Part shown: in pieces, positions 9,270-20,213 of the stretch | How the letters are laid out: every line of letters begins with the position of its first letter | Position numbering within the stretch: position 1 is the first letter of the stretch | From: Pseudorhodoferax soli | GTDB taxonomy: Bacteria; Pseudomonadota; Gammaproteobacteria; Burkholderiales; Burkholderiaceae_C | Direction: 5' to 3' | DNA: 64,000 bases | NCBI RefSeq assembly: GCF_003337555.1 | Contig: NZ_QPJK01000005.1 | Coordinates: 62,001-126,000 of the forward strand | Notes under the pieces: generated by a model | Seen by the model: the letters and a program-made list of their open reading frames with translations, nothing else | Told to the model about the DNA's origin: nothing | Database searches by the model: none | Translations under genes and position numbers: made by a program

Positions 9270-10790
9270 TCAGGCTTCTTCGTGCAGCAGGGACAGGCCG
9301 ATGGCACCACGGCGGCGCAACCACGGGCTGGGGCGGTAGCGCGGGTCGCCGTAGACGGTCTGCAGGTTGAACAGCACTTCCAGCACGTTCGTGGGACCGC
9401 AGCGATCGCCCAGGGCCAGCGGGCCAGCTGGATAGCCCAGGCCCAGCGTGACGGCCAGTTCCAGGTCGCGCGGCGTGCAGATGGACTGCTGGCAGATGTC
9501 CGCGGCGATGTTCACGATGGTGGCCAGTACGCGCTGCGTGACGAAGCCGCCGCTGTCGCGGACCACGCTGACGGCCTTGCCGTCGCGCGCAAACAACGCG
9601 TGTGCGGCGTCGCGCATGTCCTCGCGCGTGGCCGGATTCGTGGCCAGCACGCGGCGCTTGGTGGCGGCGTCGTCGATGAGCATGTCGATGCCGACGGTGC
9701 GCGCCGGATCCAGCCGCTCGACCACCGCCACCGTGGTGATGTCGAAACCCAGCGGCGCGACCAGGGTCAGGGCTTGCATCGACGGCGATTGGCCGGTCTC
9801 GATGCGGGCGCCCAGGTCCTTGAGAAGCTGCAGCAGTTCGGCGCGCCGCGAGGCGCGTGGCGAGACCCAGACCGGCGGCATCTGCTCGACCTGCGGCACG
9901 GGCGGCTCTGGCGGCACCTGGGCGACGCCATCGACATAACGGTAGAAGCCTTCGCCGGCCTTGCGGCCCACCACGCCGCCGGCCACGCGCTGGGCCGCCA
10001 GGGCGCTGGGGCGGTAGCGCGGCTCGTCGTAGTATTGGCGGTAGATCGATTCCATGACCGGGTGGGAAACGTCCAGCCCGGTCAGGTCCATGAGCTCGAA
10101 CGGGCCGAGCTTGAAGCCGACCTGGTCCTTGAGGATGCGGTCGATGGTGGCGAAATCGGCAACCGATTCGCCGACGATGCGCAGCGCTTCGGTGCCGTAG
10201 CCGCGCCCGGCATGGTTGACGATGAAGCCCGGCGTGTCTGCGGCCTGCACCGGGGTATGCCCCATCGCGCGGGCGTAGCGCGTGAGCCCGTCGCACACCG
10301 CTGCCTCGGTCTTGAGCCCGGCAATGACCTCGACCACCTTCATGAGCGGCACGGGGTTGAAGAAGTGGTAGCCGGCAAAGCGCTGCGGATGCTTCAGCGC
10401 CGCCGCGATGGCCGTGATCGAGAGCGAGGAGGTGTTGGTGGCCAGAACCGTGTCCGGGCGCACGATTGTTTCGAGTTGTGCAAACAGCGCCTGCTTCACA
10501 TCGAGCCGCTCGACGACCGCCTCGATGACCAGGTCGCAGTCCGCCAACTCGGCCAGCGTCGTGGCCTCCGTGAGCGCCTCTCGCTGCGATTGGAGTGCTT
10601 TTGCGTCCAATCGGCCTTTTTCGTGCAGCTTGCCCCACTGTGCATACACGGCGTCCCTGGCCTTTGCGGCGGCGCCCGGGGCCACGTCGAAGAGTTTGAC
10701 GGTGCTACCCGCTTGTGCTGCAATTTGGCCGATTCCGCGGCCCATTGCGCCGGCGCCGACCACGCCGACAACGCGATATGCTGTGTCCAT
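9270..10790 (-). CDS. 3-hydroxyacyl-CoA dehydrogenase, PaaH-like
   Basis: 506 residues. The N-terminal Rossmann domain has VGVVGAGAMGRGIGQIAA (NAD binding) and the catalytic histidine in FAGYHFFNPVPLMKVVEVI. Two C-terminal 3HCDH helical domains follow, the second starting near residue 410 with GGFVTQRVLATIVNIAADI. This two-domain C terminus and length match PaaH/PaaC of phenylacetate degradation more than short FadB2-like enzymes. It is the first gene of the six-gene minus-strand operon and is divergent from the fimV-like gene with 62 bases between. The physiological substrate is uncertain because no phenylacetate epoxidase genes are in the window. Confidence 0.9.
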   Translation of the reverse strand: MDTAYRVVGVVGAGAMGRGIGQIAAQAGSTVKLFDVAPGAAAKARDAVYAQWGKLHEKGRLDAKALQSQREALTEATTLAELADCDLVIEAVVERLDVKQALFAQLETIVRPDTVLATNTSSLSITAIAAALKHPQRFAGYHFFNPVPLMKVVEVIAGLKTEAAVCDGLTRYARAMGHTPVQAADTPGFIVNHAGRGYGTEALRIVGESVADFATIDRILKDQVGFKLGPFELMDLTGLDVSHPVMESIYRQYYDEPRYRPSALAAQRVAGGVVGRKAGEGFYRYVDGVAQVPPEPPVPQVEQMPPVWVSPRASRRAELLQLLKDLGARIETGQSPSMQALTLVAPLGFDITTVAVVERLDPARTVGIDMLIDDAATKRRVLATNPATREDMRDAAHALFARDGKAVSVVRDSGGFVTQRVLATIVNIAADICQQSICTPRDLELAVTLGLGYPAGPLALGDRCGPTNVLEVLFNLQTVYGDPRYRPSPWLRRRGAIGLSLLHEEA

Positions 10791-10852
10791 CGGGCAATTA
10801 TGACGTGCCGACCTGCGTGGTATGGTGCGCGAAAGACGCATAAGCACTCACT

Positions 10853-13060
10853 GTGAAACTACAACACAAGCTGGTGGGGCTGGGGCTGCTGGGGGTGGCG
10901 GTCGGCAGTTCGGCATTGAGTCTGGGCCGGGCACGCGGCAACGTGGTTCTCGGTCAGCCGCTGAGCCTGGCGGTGGAGATACGGGTCGACCAGCCTGAAG
11001 ATGCTACGGCGCAGTGTTTCCGCATCGAGGTGTTCCATGGCGACACGCTGGTGGAGTCCTCGCGCGTGCGCCTGATGGTGCAGGCGCCGGCGACCGGCTC
11101 CCAGGAAGCGGTGCTGCGCATTCGTTCCAACGCCGTCATCGACGAGCCCGTGGTGGGCCTGGTGCTGCATGCGCTGTGCGGCCATGGCGGTGTACGGCGC
11201 TATGACTTCCTGCCCGAATTTCCGGCGGAGCTGAAGACCGCCGCGGGGCCGGTGGACCTCGCAAGACCTCTTCCAGCGCCGCCTTCTGTTGCGGCCGCGC
11301 CACTGCCACAGGCCGACGCCGTGCGGCCGGCACCGGCACCTGCGCCAGCGCCGCGTGCCGCCGCCGCGCCCACGCCGCGCCCGGTACAACGCCAGGCACA
11401 GCGACCGGCAGCCCGCCCGCCCGCACCTGCGCGCGCACCGGCCCAGGCTGCCGCGCCGAAATCCGCTTCCGCACCACGGCCTGCCCCCGCCAAGGCACAG
11501 GCAGCGGCTTCGGCGCCCGCGACGGGCGCACCGCGCCTGACGCTGGACGCGCCGGCCACGCCTGTGGCCGGCATGCAGCCCAGTCCGGCGCTGAACTCGC
11601 AACTCATCGACGATGCCGCCCAGCGTGAAGCCGTGGCGGCCATCTGGCGCGCGCTGCGCACCACGCCGGAAGAGATCGTGCGCGACAAGCAGCGTCTCGA
11701 AGCGTTGGAAGCGCAGCAGGCCGTGCAGCGCAAGCAGGCGGCCGAGCCGACCGCGGCCGAGCGTGAGCTCCGCGCCCGGCTGGAGCGCGCAGAGCGGCGG
11801 CTGGACGAGGCAGAAAGTGGTCGCGTCGACATCCTGTTCGTCTACGGCCTGCTGGCGCTGCTGGCTTTGATGGTGGCGCTGGCTGCGTACTTCTGGCAAC
11901 GCGCCCGCCATGCGGCGCTCGCCGCGGCGCACTGGAGCGGCGACGTCGACCCGCGCAACACCGCAGGCGCGCCGGTGCCAGCGGTCGTTCCGCCGCCCGT
12001 GACGCGGCCACCGGTGGTGTCCAGGCCGTCGCTGGCCGACGAATTCCTGGACAGCGAGCCAGCGTCGGCATTGGGGGTCGGACGGCCGTCGACGGTGGAC
12101 ACGGGTGCCGTGGCAGCCGCCGTCTTCGCGCATGACCGGGTGCAGCGGGTGGATGTGTCGCGGCCGGTGCGTCCGGATGAATTCGTCGACGTGCAGCAGC
12201 ATGCCGATTTCTTCGTCTCGCTCGGCCAGTACGAGCAAGCCATCGAGGTTCTCCAGCAGCACCTGGACGAGCACCAGGACATGAGCCCGCTGGCCTTCCT
12301 GGAACTGTTCGGCATCTACCACCAGCAGGGCCGCAAGGACGACTTCAACGCCTTGCGTGCGCGCTTCGAGCGCCGCTTCAACGCCCATGTGCCCAACTTC
12401 GCCGCCTTTGCCGACGAAGGCCTGGGCCTGGAGGACTATCCGGCCACCCTGCTCAGCATCGAGACGGCCTGGGGCCACGTGCGCGTGCTGGACACCATCG
12501 AAGCCAATCTGCTGCGCCATCCGGACGACACCGGCCGCCCCCTGGACCTGGCAGCCTACCGGGATCTGCTGATGCTGTACGGCGTCGCGCAGGACGTGTT
12601 CGTGCCCGCGGGGGGCTCGCGCTCACCGTCTGGCTTCGGCGTGATTCCTCCGCCTGCTCCGGCAGGTGCCGGACAGCGTGGAGCGGGCTTTGGCCTGCAG
12701 GCTGGTGCGCCGCTCATGGCCGGCGCCGCCACCGATTCGATGCTGGATCTCGTGCCGGATTCCGGCCAGGCTCCGCTGCCGACGGCGCACGACGGCTCTG
12801 GGCTGGAACTGGACATCGACCTGTCGACGAGCACGGGCGAAGTCGCGGCGCTTCCGGAGCTGTCGTTGGTCGACATCGACCTGCCGCTCCTGGACGACGA
12901 CGCGTTCGCCCAGGTGCCGGCATCGGCGCCTACCCCGATGGTGCCGCCGGTCGACCGGCCAGCCAAGTCCGACAAGCCCGAGATCGACAGCGGGCTGATC
13001 GACTTCGACCTGTTCGATCCGAACACAGAGGCGCGCATCGCGCCCAAGTCCACGCGCTGA
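10853..13060 (+). CDS. FimV/TspA-like inner-membrane protein
   Basis: 735 residues starting at GTG. A probable signal peptide (1-21) is followed by the FimV-type N-terminal motif (LGRARGNVVLGQPLSLAVEI). Then come a proline/alanine-rich linker (about 140-230), a coiled-coil segment with many Arg/Glu, one transmembrane helix at about 325-347, and an acidic cytoplasmic part with a TPR-like helical repeat near 440-525 (HADFFVSLGQYEQAIEVLQQHL). Proteins of this plan act in type IV pilus assembly and polar organisation. The C-terminal FimV peptide domain is not obvious. No pilus gene is nearby, so the specific role is open. Confidence 0.78.
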   Translation: MKLQHKLVGLGLLGVAVGSSALSLGRARGNVVLGQPLSLAVEIRVDQPEDATAQCFRIEVFHGDTLVESSRVRLMVQAPATGSQEAVLRIRSNAVIDEPVVGLVLHALCGHGGVRRYDFLPEFPAELKTAAGPVDLARPLPAPPSVAAAPLPQADAVRPAPAPAPAPRAAAAPTPRPVQRQAQRPAARPPAPARAPAQAAAPKSASAPRPAPAKAQAAASAPATGAPRLTLDAPATPVAGMQPSPALNSQLIDDAAQREAVAAIWRALRTTPEEIVRDKQRLEALEAQQAVQRKQAAEPTAAERELRARLERAERRLDEAESGRVDILFVYGLLALLALMVALAAYFWQRARHAALAAAHWSGDVDPRNTAGAPVPAVVPPPVTRPPVVSRPSLADEFLDSEPASALGVGRPSTVDTGAVAAAVFAHDRVQRVDVSRPVRPDEFVDVQQHADFFVSLGQYEQAIEVLQQHLDEHQDMSPLAFLELFGIYHQQGRKDDFNALRARFERRFNAHVPNFAAFADEGLGLEDYPATLLSIETAWGHVRVLDTIEANLLRHPDDTGRPLDLAAYRDLLMLYGVAQDVFVPAGGSRSPSGFGVIPPPAPAGAGQRGAGFGLQAGAPLMAGAATDSMLDLVPDSGQAPLPTAHDGSGLELDIDLSTSTGEVAALPELSLVDIDLPLLDDDAFAQVPASAPTPMVPPVDRPAKSDKPEIDSGLIDFDLFDPNTEARIAPKSTR

Positions 13061-13071
13061 TGGGGCGTGGG

Positions 13072-13095
13072 CCGGGCGCCTTTCGGCGCCCCGGC
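13072..13095. terminator. Hairpin between convergent genes
   Basis: A GC-rich stem, GGGCGCC (13074-13080) paired with GGCGCCC (13085-13091) across a TTTC loop, can be extended by three more pairs past a bulge. It lies 13 bases after the fimV-like stop and just before the convergent hydroxyacid dehydrogenase stop. There is no T-run on either side, so termination is only suggested by position. Confidence 0.35.
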
Positions 13096-13099
13096 ATCT

Positions 13100-14107
13100 T
13101 CAGCGTCGCACCTGCAGCGACCCAGGATTCACGATGTTGGTGGGTGTGCCGCGGATGTAGTTCAGCACGTTGTCGAAAGCGGCGTTGAAGTACATCTCGT
13201 AGCTTTGCAGTTCCACATAGCCGATGTGCGGCGTGCAGATGCAGTTCTCCAGGCGCAGCAAAGCATGGCCCTGCAGGATGGGCTCGCTTTCGAACACATC
13301 GACGGCAGCCATGCCGGGCCGGCCGCGGTTGAGGCCGGCCAGCAGCGCATCCGGCTCGATGAGTTCGGCACGCGAGGTGTTGACCAGCAAAGAGGTCGGT
13401 TTCATGCGCGCCAGGTCGTCGAGCTTGACGATGCCGCGCGTCTCCTCGTTGAGGCGCAGGTGCAGCGACAGCACGTCGCTGTTGGCGAACAGATCGTCCT
13501 GGCTGGCCGCAATCTGGTGGCCGTCTGCCAGCGCACGCTCGCACGAGCCGGCGCGTCCCCAGACCAGCACGCGCATGCCGAAAGCCCGCGCGTAGGTGCT
13601 GACGATCTGGCCGATGCGGCCGTAGCCGAAGATGCCCATGGTGCGCTCGCGCAGCACCGTGCCCAGCCCGAAGTTGGGCGGCATGGAAGCGGTCTTCATG
13701 CCGGATTGCTGCCACGCACCATGCTTGAGGTTGCCGATGTACTGCGGCAGGCGGCGCGTGGCCGCCATGATCAGTGCCCAGGTCAGTTCAGCGGGCGCCA
13801 CCGGCGAGCCCACGCCTTCGGCCACGGCCACACCGCGTTCGGTGCATGCGGCCACATCGATGTGCGGGCCGACGCGCCCGGTCTGGGCGATCAGCTTGAG
13901 GCGGGGAAGTTTCTCGATCAGCGCCCGGTTCAGGTGGGTGCGTTCGCGGATCAGCACCAGGATGTCCGCGTCGCGCAGCCGGACCGACAACTGCCCCAGG
14001 CCCTTCACGGTATTGGTGTAGACCTTGGCCGCATAGGGTTCGAGCTTGGCTGCGCATTCGAGCTTGCGCACCGCGTCCTGGTAGTCGTCGAGGATCACAA
14101 TGTTCAT
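13100..14107 (-). CDS. D-2-hydroxyacid dehydrogenase family protein
   Basis: 335 residues, NAD(P)-dependent D-isomer-specific 2-hydroxyacid dehydrogenase fold. The nucleotide-binding loop is GIFGYGRIGQIV. The catalytic set is the Arg in LVNTSRAELI, a Glu in VDVFESEP and the His in CTPHIGYVELQ. The substrate is not predictable from sequence; members reduce or oxidise 2-keto/2-hydroxy acids such as glyoxylate, hydroxypyruvate or phosphoglycerate. The length is short of SerA, which carries an ACT domain that is absent here. It is a single gene facing the fimV-like gene. Confidence 0.88.
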   Translation of the reverse strand: MNIVILDDYQDAVRKLECAAKLEPYAAKVYTNTVKGLGQLSVRLRDADILVLIRERTHLNRALIEKLPRLKLIAQTGRVGPHIDVAACTERGVAVAEGVGSPVAPAELTWALIMAATRRLPQYIGNLKHGAWQQSGMKTASMPPNFGLGTVLRERTMGIFGYGRIGQIVSTYARAFGMRVLVWGRAGSCERALADGHQIAASQDDLFANSDVLSLHLRLNEETRGIVKLDDLARMKPTSLLVNTSRAELIEPDALLAGLNRGRPGMAAVDVFESEPILQGHALLRLENCICTPHIGYVELQSYEMYFNAAFDNVLNYIRGTPTNIVNPGSLQVRR

Positions 14108-14191
14108 GCGGCCATTGTGCCTCGCGCACCCACGGCGCCCGGGCAGCAGCGGGTGTGCGCCCGCGCGGAGTGCGGCCTCGGCGCCGCGCAG

Positions 14192-14479
14192 TCAGTGCCG
14201 TGCGGACGCGGATTCCACTGCGGCCAGGCGGTCCAGTTCGGCGCACACATCGGCCATGCGGCCGGAGATCACCATGCGGCCTGCCGCGGTGCGGGGTTGG
14301 TGTGGCTCGAGCACGCGCAACACGCGCAGGGCCGGTGTGGGGCGCGCCACGGCGGGCACCGACTGCAGCGACCGGCGGCGCAGCCGCTGCTGCAGGCGCC
14401 CCGCCAGCCGCGGACCGAATTCTTCAAACCACTGCGGCAACCGGGCCACGCGCACGGCGGTCAGCATTGCGATTCCCAT
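14192..14479 (-). CDS. Small conserved hypothetical protein downstream of lexA
   Basis: 95 residues, no recognised domain. It is very basic in its middle part (RLAGRLQQRLRRRS) and ends in an ordered-looking segment (RMVISGRMADVCAELDRLAA). A very good ribosome site (GGAAGGAGTTTGAA before ATG) supports translation. It lies 122 bases downstream of lexA on the same strand, so it may be read through from the SOS-controlled promoter. The function is unknown. A DNA-binding or regulatory accessory is possible from the charge but not shown. Confidence 0.6.
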   Translation of the reverse strand: MGIAMLTAVRVARLPQWFEEFGPRLAGRLQQRLRRRSLQSVPAVARPTPALRVLRVLEPHQPRTAAGRMVISGRMADVCAELDRLAAVESASARH

Positions 14480-14601
14480 TTCAAACTCCTTCCGTCCATC
14501 GGGCGGATTGGGGCAGGATTGATGAAAGGCACAGCACCAGGGTTGCCACGCGCTGCGCGGCGGACGCCCGCCACCTGGCACTGTGCGGACAGGCTTGCGG
14601 C

Positions 14602-15291
14602 CTACATCAGCATGGTGTTGCGGATCAGCCCGACGGCCAGGCCTTCGATCTCGAAGGGGTCGCCGGGCTCCACGAAGATGGTGGGGTAGTCGGGGTTCTC
14701 GGGATGCAGTTCGATGCTCTCGGCGGTGCGCTTGTAGCGCTTGACGGTGACATCGTCGCCGAGCCGGGCCACGACGATCTGGCCGTTCTTGGCGTCCTTG
14801 GTGGCGCGCACGGCGAGCAGGTCGCCGTCCATGATGCCGGCGTCGCGCATGGACATGCCGCGCACCCGCAGCAGGTAATCCGGCTTGTGCTGGAACAGGC
14901 TGCTTTCCACGTAGTAGGTCTGGTCTACGTGCTCCTGCGCGAGGATGGGCGAGCCCGCCGCCACGCGGCCGACGAGTGGAAGGGCCAGCTGCGCCAGTTC
15001 CTGCAGGGGCAGCGTGAACTGCTTGCTGCGGCGTTCGTTGACCGAGCGCAGCATGTCGCTGCGCAGGCGGATGCCGCGCGAGGTGCCGCTCACGAGTTCG
15101 ATGACGCCCTTGCGCGCCAGGGCTTGCAGATGTTCTTCCGCGGCGTTGGCGGACTTGAAGCCCAGTTCGGCGGCGATCTCTGCACGCGTGGGGGGGGCGC
15201 CGGCGTTCGCGATGGCGGCCTGGATCAGTTCCAGGATCTGTTGTTGGCGTGCCGTGAGCTTGGCCGGAAATGCAGAAGAGGCGTCTGACAT
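14602..15291 (-). CDS. lexA: LexA repressor
   Basis: 229-residue SOS master repressor and self-cleaving protease. Residues 10-75 form the winged helix ([20 protein letters not shown] is the recognition helix area). The cleavage bond is Ala112-Gly113 in VAAGSP. The catalytic serine is Ser147 in [10 protein letters not shown] and the lysine is Lys184 in VTVKRYK, so the autoproteolytic machinery is intact. Two SOS boxes lie 56-90 bases upstream of the start, giving autoregulation. The divergent neighbour is an asparaginase gene and the downstream one a small unknown protein. Confidence 0.97.
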   Translation of the reverse strand: MSDASSAFPAKLTARQQQILELIQAAIANAGAPPTRAEIAAELGFKSANAAEEHLQALARKGVIELVSGTSRGIRLRSDMLRSVNERRSKQFTLPLQELAQLALPLVGRVAAGSPILAQEHVDQTYYVESSLFQHKPDYLLRVRGMSMRDAGIMDGDLLAVRATKDAKNGQIVVARLGDDVTVKRYKRTAESIELHPENPDYPTIFVEPGDPFEIEGLAVGLIRNTMLM

Positions 15292-15346
15292 GGCAGTTCC
15301 TTGTGCGACGTGGTATAGCTACCCGGTGGCTGGATGACACAGAGGT

Positions 15347-15362
15347 CTGTGTAAATTTCCAG
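15347..15362. promoter_or_regulatory. LexA (SOS) box 1
   Basis: CTGTGTAAATTTCCAG fits the CTG-N10-CAG pattern with an A+T-rich centre. It lies in the 101-base region between lexA and the divergent asparaginase gene. Its left part overlaps a perfect inverted repeat ACACAGA-GG-TCTGTGT at 15337-15352. Confidence 0.75.
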
Positions 15363-15365
15363 TAC

Positions 15366-15381
15366 CTGTATTTTCAATCAG
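15366..15381. promoter_or_regulatory. LexA (SOS) box 2
   Basis: CTGTATTTTCAATCAG is the better match to the consensus CTG-N10-CAG with the CTGTAT half typical of proteobacteria. Its centre is 19 bases from that of box 1, nearly two helical turns, an arrangement like the tandem operators of the E. coli lexA promoter. It also lies only 11 bases before the asparaginase start codon. Confidence 0.8.
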
Positions 15382-15392
15382 TTTCTACCAGC

Positions 15393-16358
<966 letters not shown>

Positions 16359-16359
16359 A

Positions 16360-17088
<729 letters not shown>

Positions 17089-17139
17089 TCAAAGGATAGC
17101 ATGCACCCCGGAGAGCTCAGTCCCCGGCGCAACAGTTCG

Positions 17140-17940
17140 TCAAAACAGCCGGCGGACGCGTTCCAGGTCTTGTGCCGTGTCCACGCCCGGGCCTGGTGCG
17201 TGCTCGGTCACATGCACTGCAATCTGGTGGCCATGCCACATGGCCCGCAGCTGTTCGAGTGCTTCGGTCTGCTCGATCGGTGCCTGCGACAACGTGGGAA
17301 AGCTGCGCAGGAAACCGGCGCGGTAGCCGTAGATGCCCACATGCCGCAGCGGGGCCGGTTGCGGCAGTGCGTTGACGCCGTCGGCAAAGCCATCGCGCCA
17401 CCATGGAATCGGCGCGCGGCTGAAGTACAGGGCCCGCCCGCGGGCGTCGCACACGACCTTGACCACGTTGGGATTGCGCAGGTCTTCCACGCTGTCGATG
17501 GCGTGGCCTGCCGTGCTCATGCTGGCTTCGGGATGCTGGTGCAGCAGTTCGGCCACGGCGTCGATCAGCGGCGGCGCGATCAGCGGCTCGTCACCCTGCA
17601 CGTTGACCACGAGGTCGTCGCCGTCCAGGCCCAGCAGCGCGCAGGCCTCGGCCAGGCGGTCGCTGCCGGAGACGTGGTCGTCGCGCGTCAGGATGGCTTC
17701 CACGCCATGGGCGGCACAGGCCTGCATGATCTTGTCGCTGTCGCAGGCGACCACGGTGCGGGTGGCGCGCGAGCGCATCGCACGCTGCGCCACGCGCACC
17801 ACCATGGGCGCATCGCCCAGCGCTGCGAGCGGCTTGTTGGGCAGGCGTGTGGAGGCCAGGCGCGCCGGGATCAGGACGGTGAAGCCGGGGATCGAACCTT
17901 CGCGTTGCGGAGCCCCGTGGGACGGTCCGGCGGTGCTCAC
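17140..17940 (-). CDS. kdsB: CMP-KDO synthetase
   Basis: 266 residues; activates 3-deoxy-D-manno-octulosonate with CTP for lipopolysaccharide core synthesis. The nucleotidyltransferase signature [15 protein letters not shown] is near residue 20, with [22 protein letters not shown] and [12 protein letters not shown]. The GTG start at 17940 overlaps the stop of the upstream YcaR-like gene by 4 bases, showing translational coupling. A longer open frame upstream is in the wrong frame for the neighbours and is not coding. Confidence 0.95.
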   Translation of the reverse strand: MSTAGPSHGAPQREGSIPGFTVLIPARLASTRLPNKPLAALGDAPMVVRVAQRAMRSRATRTVVACDSDKIMQACAAHGVEAILTRDDHVSGSDRLAEACALLGLDGDDLVVNVQGDEPLIAPPLIDAVAELLHQHPEASMSTAGHAIDSVEDLRNPNVVKVVCDARGRALYFSRAPIPWWRDGFADGVNALPQPAPLRHVGIYGYRAGFLRSFPTLSQAPIEQTEALEQLRAMWHGHQIAVHVTEHAPGPGVDTAQDLERVRRLF

Positions 17941-18119
17941 AGGCCCAGTTCCTCGTCGCTCAGCGTGCGGGCTTCGTTCTCCAGCAGGATGGGAATACCG
18001 TCGCGCACGGGGTAGGCCAGCCGTGCACTGCGCGAGACCAGCTCCTGGCGTTCGCGCTCGTACTGCAGTGGGCCCTTGGTGACGGGGCAGACGAGCAGTT
18101 CCAGAAGCTTGCTGTCCAT
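17937..18119 (-). CDS. Trm112/YcaR-like small protein
   Basis: 60 residues of the Trm112p-like family found between lpxK and kdsB in many proteobacteria. Visible motifs are [14 protein letters not shown] and [25 protein letters not shown]. The family looks like a zinc ribbon but bacterial members such as this have lost most cysteines; only one remains here. The molecular role is not established in bacteria. Position inside the lipid A/KDO gene run is its best annotation. Confidence 0.9.
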   Translation of the reverse strand: MDSKLLELLVCPVTKGPLQYERERQELVSRSARLAYPVRDGIPILLENEARTLSDEELGL

Positions 18120-18148
18120 GGGATCGAGGTGAGGCTGTCGAAAGGGCG

Positions 18149-19144
18149 CTATGGTACCCGGGGCGACCGCAGTGCCGCGAGCCCCGCATCCAGCGCCTGC
18201 CAGGCACCGGCATCGAGTTCCACGCGCAGCGGCACAGCCCAGGCGCCCGGGTGCCGTGCCCACAGCTTGACCGCATCTTTCTCGGTGCAGAGCCAGACGG
18301 CTGGCGCATCGGCAGGCGGTTGCCAACCTTCGAAATCCTGGTGGTCGGCCAGCGGCAGCTCCTGCAGCCGGCGCAGCCCAGCGGCGCGCAGCATGGCGAA
18401 GAAGCGCTCGGGCCGGGCGATGCCAGCCAGGGCCAACACTGGCGTTTCGACCAGGTCGGCCAGGGCCAGGCGCGCGCCATCGGCCCGCTGTGCGTGCGCG
18501 GCCAGCGTGCGGCAGGCACGAAAGCCTGCGAACGCCGGCTGCTCGCCGCTGTGCAGCACGAGATCCGCGGCGCGCGGCCAGGGCTCGCGCAGCGGCCCCG
18601 CCGGCAGCAGCCAGCCGTTTCCGACACCGCGGTCGTCGAACACGCAGACCTCCAGGTCGCGCGCCAGCGCGAGGTGCTGCAGGCCGTCGTCGCACAGCAG
18701 CAGATCGGTCTCGGGATGCCGGGCCAGCAGCGCCTGGCCGGCCTCGGCCCGGCGGGACGCCACGAACACGGGCACGCCGCAGTGCCGGCGGATCAGCGCG
18801 GGTTCGTCGCCCACCTCTTGCGCCATGCTGTCGGGCAGCACCTCGCGGCAATCGCGCGTGCTGCGGCCGTAGCCACGCGAGAGCACGCCCACGCGCCAGC
18901 CCTGCGCTTGCAGGCGCTGCACCAGAGCCATGGCCACCGGCGTCTTGCCCGAGCCGCCGGCCACGACGTTGCCGACCACCAGCACCGGGACCGGCAGCCG
19001 CGTGCTGCGCCGCAGCCCGCTGCGGTAGAGCCCGCGGCGCAGCCCGGTCACGGCCGCGTAAAGCAGCGACAGCGGCCACAGTGGCCAGGCCAGGGCGCGC
19101 GACAGCCACAGCCGCGGCAGCAGCGCAGAGAGCCAGCCACGCAT
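18149..19144 (-). CDS. lpxK: Tetraacyldisaccharide 4'-kinase LpxK
   Basis: 331 residues; phosphorylates the 4' position of the lipid A precursor at the inner membrane. A hydrophobic N-terminal helix (about 1-35) anchors it, followed by the P-loop [15 protein letters not shown] and LSRGYGR. The DDGLQH motif follows ([15 protein letters not shown]). The start ATG lies 14 bases from the exbD stop. The gene order exbD-lpxK-ycaR-kdsB is conserved in Burkholderiales. Confidence 0.95.
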   Translation of the reverse strand: MRGWLSALLPRLWLSRALAWPLWPLSLLYAAVTGLRRGLYRSGLRRSTRLPVPVLVVGNVVAGGSGKTPVAMALVQRLQAQGWRVGVLSRGYGRSTRDCREVLPDSMAQEVGDEPALIRRHCGVPVFVASRRAEAGQALLARHPETDLLLCDDGLQHLALARDLEVCVFDDRGVGNGWLLPAGPLREPWPRAADLVLHSGEQPAFAGFRACRTLAAHAQRADGARLALADLVETPVLALAGIARPERFFAMLRAAGLRRLQELPLADHQDFEGWQPPADAPAVWLCTEKDAVKLWARHPGAWAVPLRVELDAGAWQALDAGLAALRSPRVP

Positions 19145-19158
19145 GGTGCCGGCCGGCC

Positions 19159-19581
19159 TCAGCGCCCGCTGGCGGAACGCTGGGTGGCGAAGGTCAGTTG
19201 CTGCAGCCCCGCGCGCCGCGCCGCGTCCATGGCCGTGATGACGGCCTGGTGCGGCGTGCTCGCATCGGCGCTGATGACGACGATGGGCTCCTGCACGCCC
19301 TTGGTGGCGCTCAGCAAGGCCTGCACCAGCAGCTCCACGCTGCGGCCCTCGAGCGCCTGGCGGTCGATGGCATAGCGGCCGTCGGCAGCGATCGACACCA
19401 CCACCTCGCGCGGACGTTCGCGCTGCGCCTCGGCATTGGCCAGGGGCAGTCGGACCTGCAGTTCGGCGTACTTGCTGTAGGTGGTGGACAGCATCAGGAA
19501 GATCAGCACGACGAGCAACACGTCGATGAACGGGATCAGGTTGATCTCGGGCTCTTCCGTCCCGCGGCGGCGGAAGTTCAT
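19159..19581 (-). CDS. exbD: ExbD/TolR-family biopolymer transport protein
   Basis: 140 residues. One transmembrane helix near residues 15-37 contains the conserved aspartate of the proton channel ([19 protein letters not shown]). A periplasmic domain follows ([14 protein letters not shown] and [21 protein letters not shown]). It partners ExbB to use the proton motive force. The start overlaps the exbB stop by 4 bases. TonB is not in the window, so it could energise another system, as TolQR-like pairs do. Confidence 0.93.
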   Translation of the reverse strand: MNFRRRGTEEPEINLIPFIDVLLVVLIFLMLSTTYSKYAELQVRLPLANAEAQRERPREVVVSIAADGRYAIDRQALEGRSVELLVQALLSATKGVQEPIVVISADASTPHQAVITAMDAARRAGLQQLTFATQRSASGR

Positions 19582-20213
19582 GCGCTCTTGCGCAGGCCGT
19601 TGAGGTGGCGCGCGAAGCGCTCGCCCGACAACTCCAGCGTCAGCAGGTAGCCGTCGACGCGGGCCCGGAAGTAGCGCCAAAAAATCAGCGAGGGGATCGC
19701 CACGATCAGCCCGAACGCCGTGTTGTACAGCGCGATCGAAATGCCCTGCGCCAGCTGCGCCGGATTGCCGGCGGCGCCAGCTGCGGCACCCGGCTGGGAG
19801 CCGAAGATCTCGATCATGCCGATCACCGTGCCGAGCAGGCCCAGCAGCGGCGCTGCCGAAGCGATGGTGGCCAGCGCCGTGAGGTACTTCTCGAGCCGGT
19901 GCGCCACGGCACGCCCGGTGCTCTCGATGCTGGAGCGCAGGTCGTCTTCGCTGCAGCGCGGGTTGCTGTGCAGCGCACGCAGCCCGCTGGCCAGCACCTC
20001 GCCCAGGGCCGAGTTCTGCGCCAGCTGCGCCACGATGCCCGGTTCGGGCACGGACTTCTGCGACACCGTGATGGCCTCCTCCAGCAGCTTGGGCGGGACG
20101 ATGCGGCGGGCATGGAGGTTGATGAAACGTTCGATGACGAGGGCCAAGGCCAGTACCGAGCACGCAATCAGAGGCCAGATCGGCCAACCGGCGGCTTGTA
20201 TGATCGAAAACAA
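19578..20213 (-). CDS. exbB: ExbB/TolQ/MotA-family proton channel protein
   Basis: 211 residues with three transmembrane helices: about 8-28 ([19 protein letters not shown]) and two C-terminal ones around [19 protein letters not shown] and [20 protein letters not shown], the classic MotA/TolQ/ExbB domain. The start is a TTG. Two in-frame TTG codons exist; the one at 20213 has the GGGGAG ribosome site 8 bases away, whereas the one at 20219 is only 2 bases from it. Translationally coupled to exbD. Confidence 0.92.
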   Translation of the reverse strand: MFSIIQAAGWPIWPLIACSVLALALVIERFINLHARRIVPPKLLEEAITVSQKSVPEPGIVAQLAQNSALGEVLASGLRALHSNPRCSEDDLRSSIESTGRAVAHRLEKYLTALATIASAAPLLGLLGTVIGMIEIFGSQPGAAAGAAGNPAQLAQGISIALYNTAFGLIVAIPSLIFWRYFRARVDGYLLTLELSGERFARHLNGLRKSA

